Source: Anopheles merus (Eukaryota; Arthropoda; Insecta; Diptera; Culicidae). From it: a DNA stretch of 64,000 bases. The notes below the pieces were generated by a model. The model saw nothing but the letters and a program-made list of their open reading frames with translations, did not search any database and was not told the origin of the DNA. The stretch lies in the NCBI RefSeq assembly GCF_017562075.2, contig NC_054082.1, positions 1,529,050 to 1,593,049 on the forward strand, read 5' to 3'. This document shows, piece by piece, positions 63,501 through 64,000 of this stretch; position 1 is the stretch's first letter; every line of letters starts with the position of its first letter. A program made the position numbers and the translations under genes.

Positions 63501-64000
63501 GCGACTCTCGTGGATACGATCGAAAGGATGATCGTAAGGATAGGAGAAGCGGTCGAGACTACGACAAGGATCATCGTAGAAGTCGACGCTCAGAATCACG
63601 CGAATCACGCCACCGACGACGTCACTCACCTAACGAGCGAGTACCATCATCGAGAGCGCGCGATTCCCGTTCCCGCTCCCGGTCCCGGTCAAGATCTTGC
63701 ACCAAGTCTTCGCCGCCTCGCACCAGTCAGCAACAAACACCATTGACAAACGCTTCCTACACCGGCGCTGGTTTGCTACCAACTCCGAGCAGATTCACGC
63801 AAAGCCCGACGACGAAGCCCGTATCGCTGTTGCCCACCCCACCCGTCACACAGTCGCTGCTGGGAGCGGCCCCTAGCCTTGTCCCGACGGCAGGCATACC
63901 TTCTCTAATGAGCATCCCAACGAAACCGCCGATCAGCTCGCTGATTCCTCCAGCCGTTGCCGCCAAACTGACCCTTTCGAACGAATCGAAGCTTGGACAG
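60539..64000 (+). CDS. RS/RD/RE-rich nuclear protein, 3'-truncated by the window
   Basis: Exons 60539-60604, 61349-61513, 62724-62978, 63050-63408 and 63472-64000 join in frame to 458 residues and continue beyond the window. It begins MDFLRNYEAADQDESEDMDSN (ATG in ccATGG context) and then has Ser runs with RSSSRSNS, SPSRSPSPAS and Lys-rich stretches. Exon 4 (residues about 163-281) is an almost uninterrupted alternation of R with D or E (RERERDRTRERERQQRN type). The next exon has RSRSRSRSRS and then a Pro/Leu/Ser-rich tail with repeated LLPTP. Such mixed-charge RS domains occur in splicing factors and nuclear-speckle proteins. No RRM, KH, SURP or helicase motif is in view, so the family cannot be named. 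Confidence 0.85.
60605..61348. other. First intron of the RS-protein gene
   Basis: Runs from gtaaat to cccatag. It carries a T8-G12 homopolymer junction at 60751-60770 and no coding signal. Confidence 0.75.
61514..62723. other. Second intron of the RS-protein gene
   Basis: Runs from gtaaat to ttcgttgtag. It contains an ACT/CTA trinucleotide stretch near 62019-62040 and CA runs near 61943-61958. Short open frames inside have no recognisable product. Confidence 0.75.

Overview
This is animal genomic DNA from a mosquito, almost certainly Anopheles. The evidence is intron-split genes with GT-AG junctions, an insect chitin synthase, and a leucokinin precursor whose three amidated peptides (ending KFHSWG, VFYPWG and NPFHSWG) match the mosquito kinin pattern. 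Long CA/GT microsatellites are also typical. Nothing bacterial, viral or transposon-encoded is recognisable.

Layout. (1) 234-8924, plus strand: a chitin synthase gene lacking only its extreme 5' end. Eight exons splice in frame to 1,560 residues and carry all catalytic signatures. The C-terminal membrane region lies in one uninterrupted exon with no tandem alternative copy, which favours the midgut class-B enzyme (CHS2) that makes peritrophic-matrix chitin. A polyA hexamer lies at 9529. (2) About 9.55-23.0 kb: no gene I can name, only isolated open segments with splice-like borders. (3) 24717-23457, minus strand: a four-exon gene for a secreted protein of unknown function with a repeated PHAG motif, a tiny uORF overlapping its start codon, and an apparent reading-frame slip near its C-terminus. 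(4) About 24.8-55.5 kb: a gene-poor stretch with four long dinucleotide repeats, two RFX-type X-boxes, a nuclear-receptor DR1 element and a tRNA-like B-box remnant. (5) 55742-59854, plus strand: COMMD4. Its first coding exon appears to be only the ATG, followed by a 3.4-kb intron. (6) 57702-56174, minus strand: the leucokinin gene, which seems to lie entirely inside that COMMD4 intron in antisense orientation, with its own TATA/initiator promoter and polyA signal. (7) 60539-64000, plus strand: the 5' part of an RS/RD/RE-rich nuclear protein, probably in RNA processing, running off the window.

The genes do not form a pathway. Chitin synthase 2 acts at the midgut apical membrane, leucokinin drives fluid secretion and gut motility through a GPCR, COMMD4 belongs to the Commander endosomal-recycling assembly, and the RS protein is nuclear. 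The most interesting structural point is the nested leucokinin/COMMD4 arrangement. The most novel coding content is the unrecognised secreted protein. Exon borders were set by eye from splice consensus and frame continuity and have not been tested against transcripts or databases.
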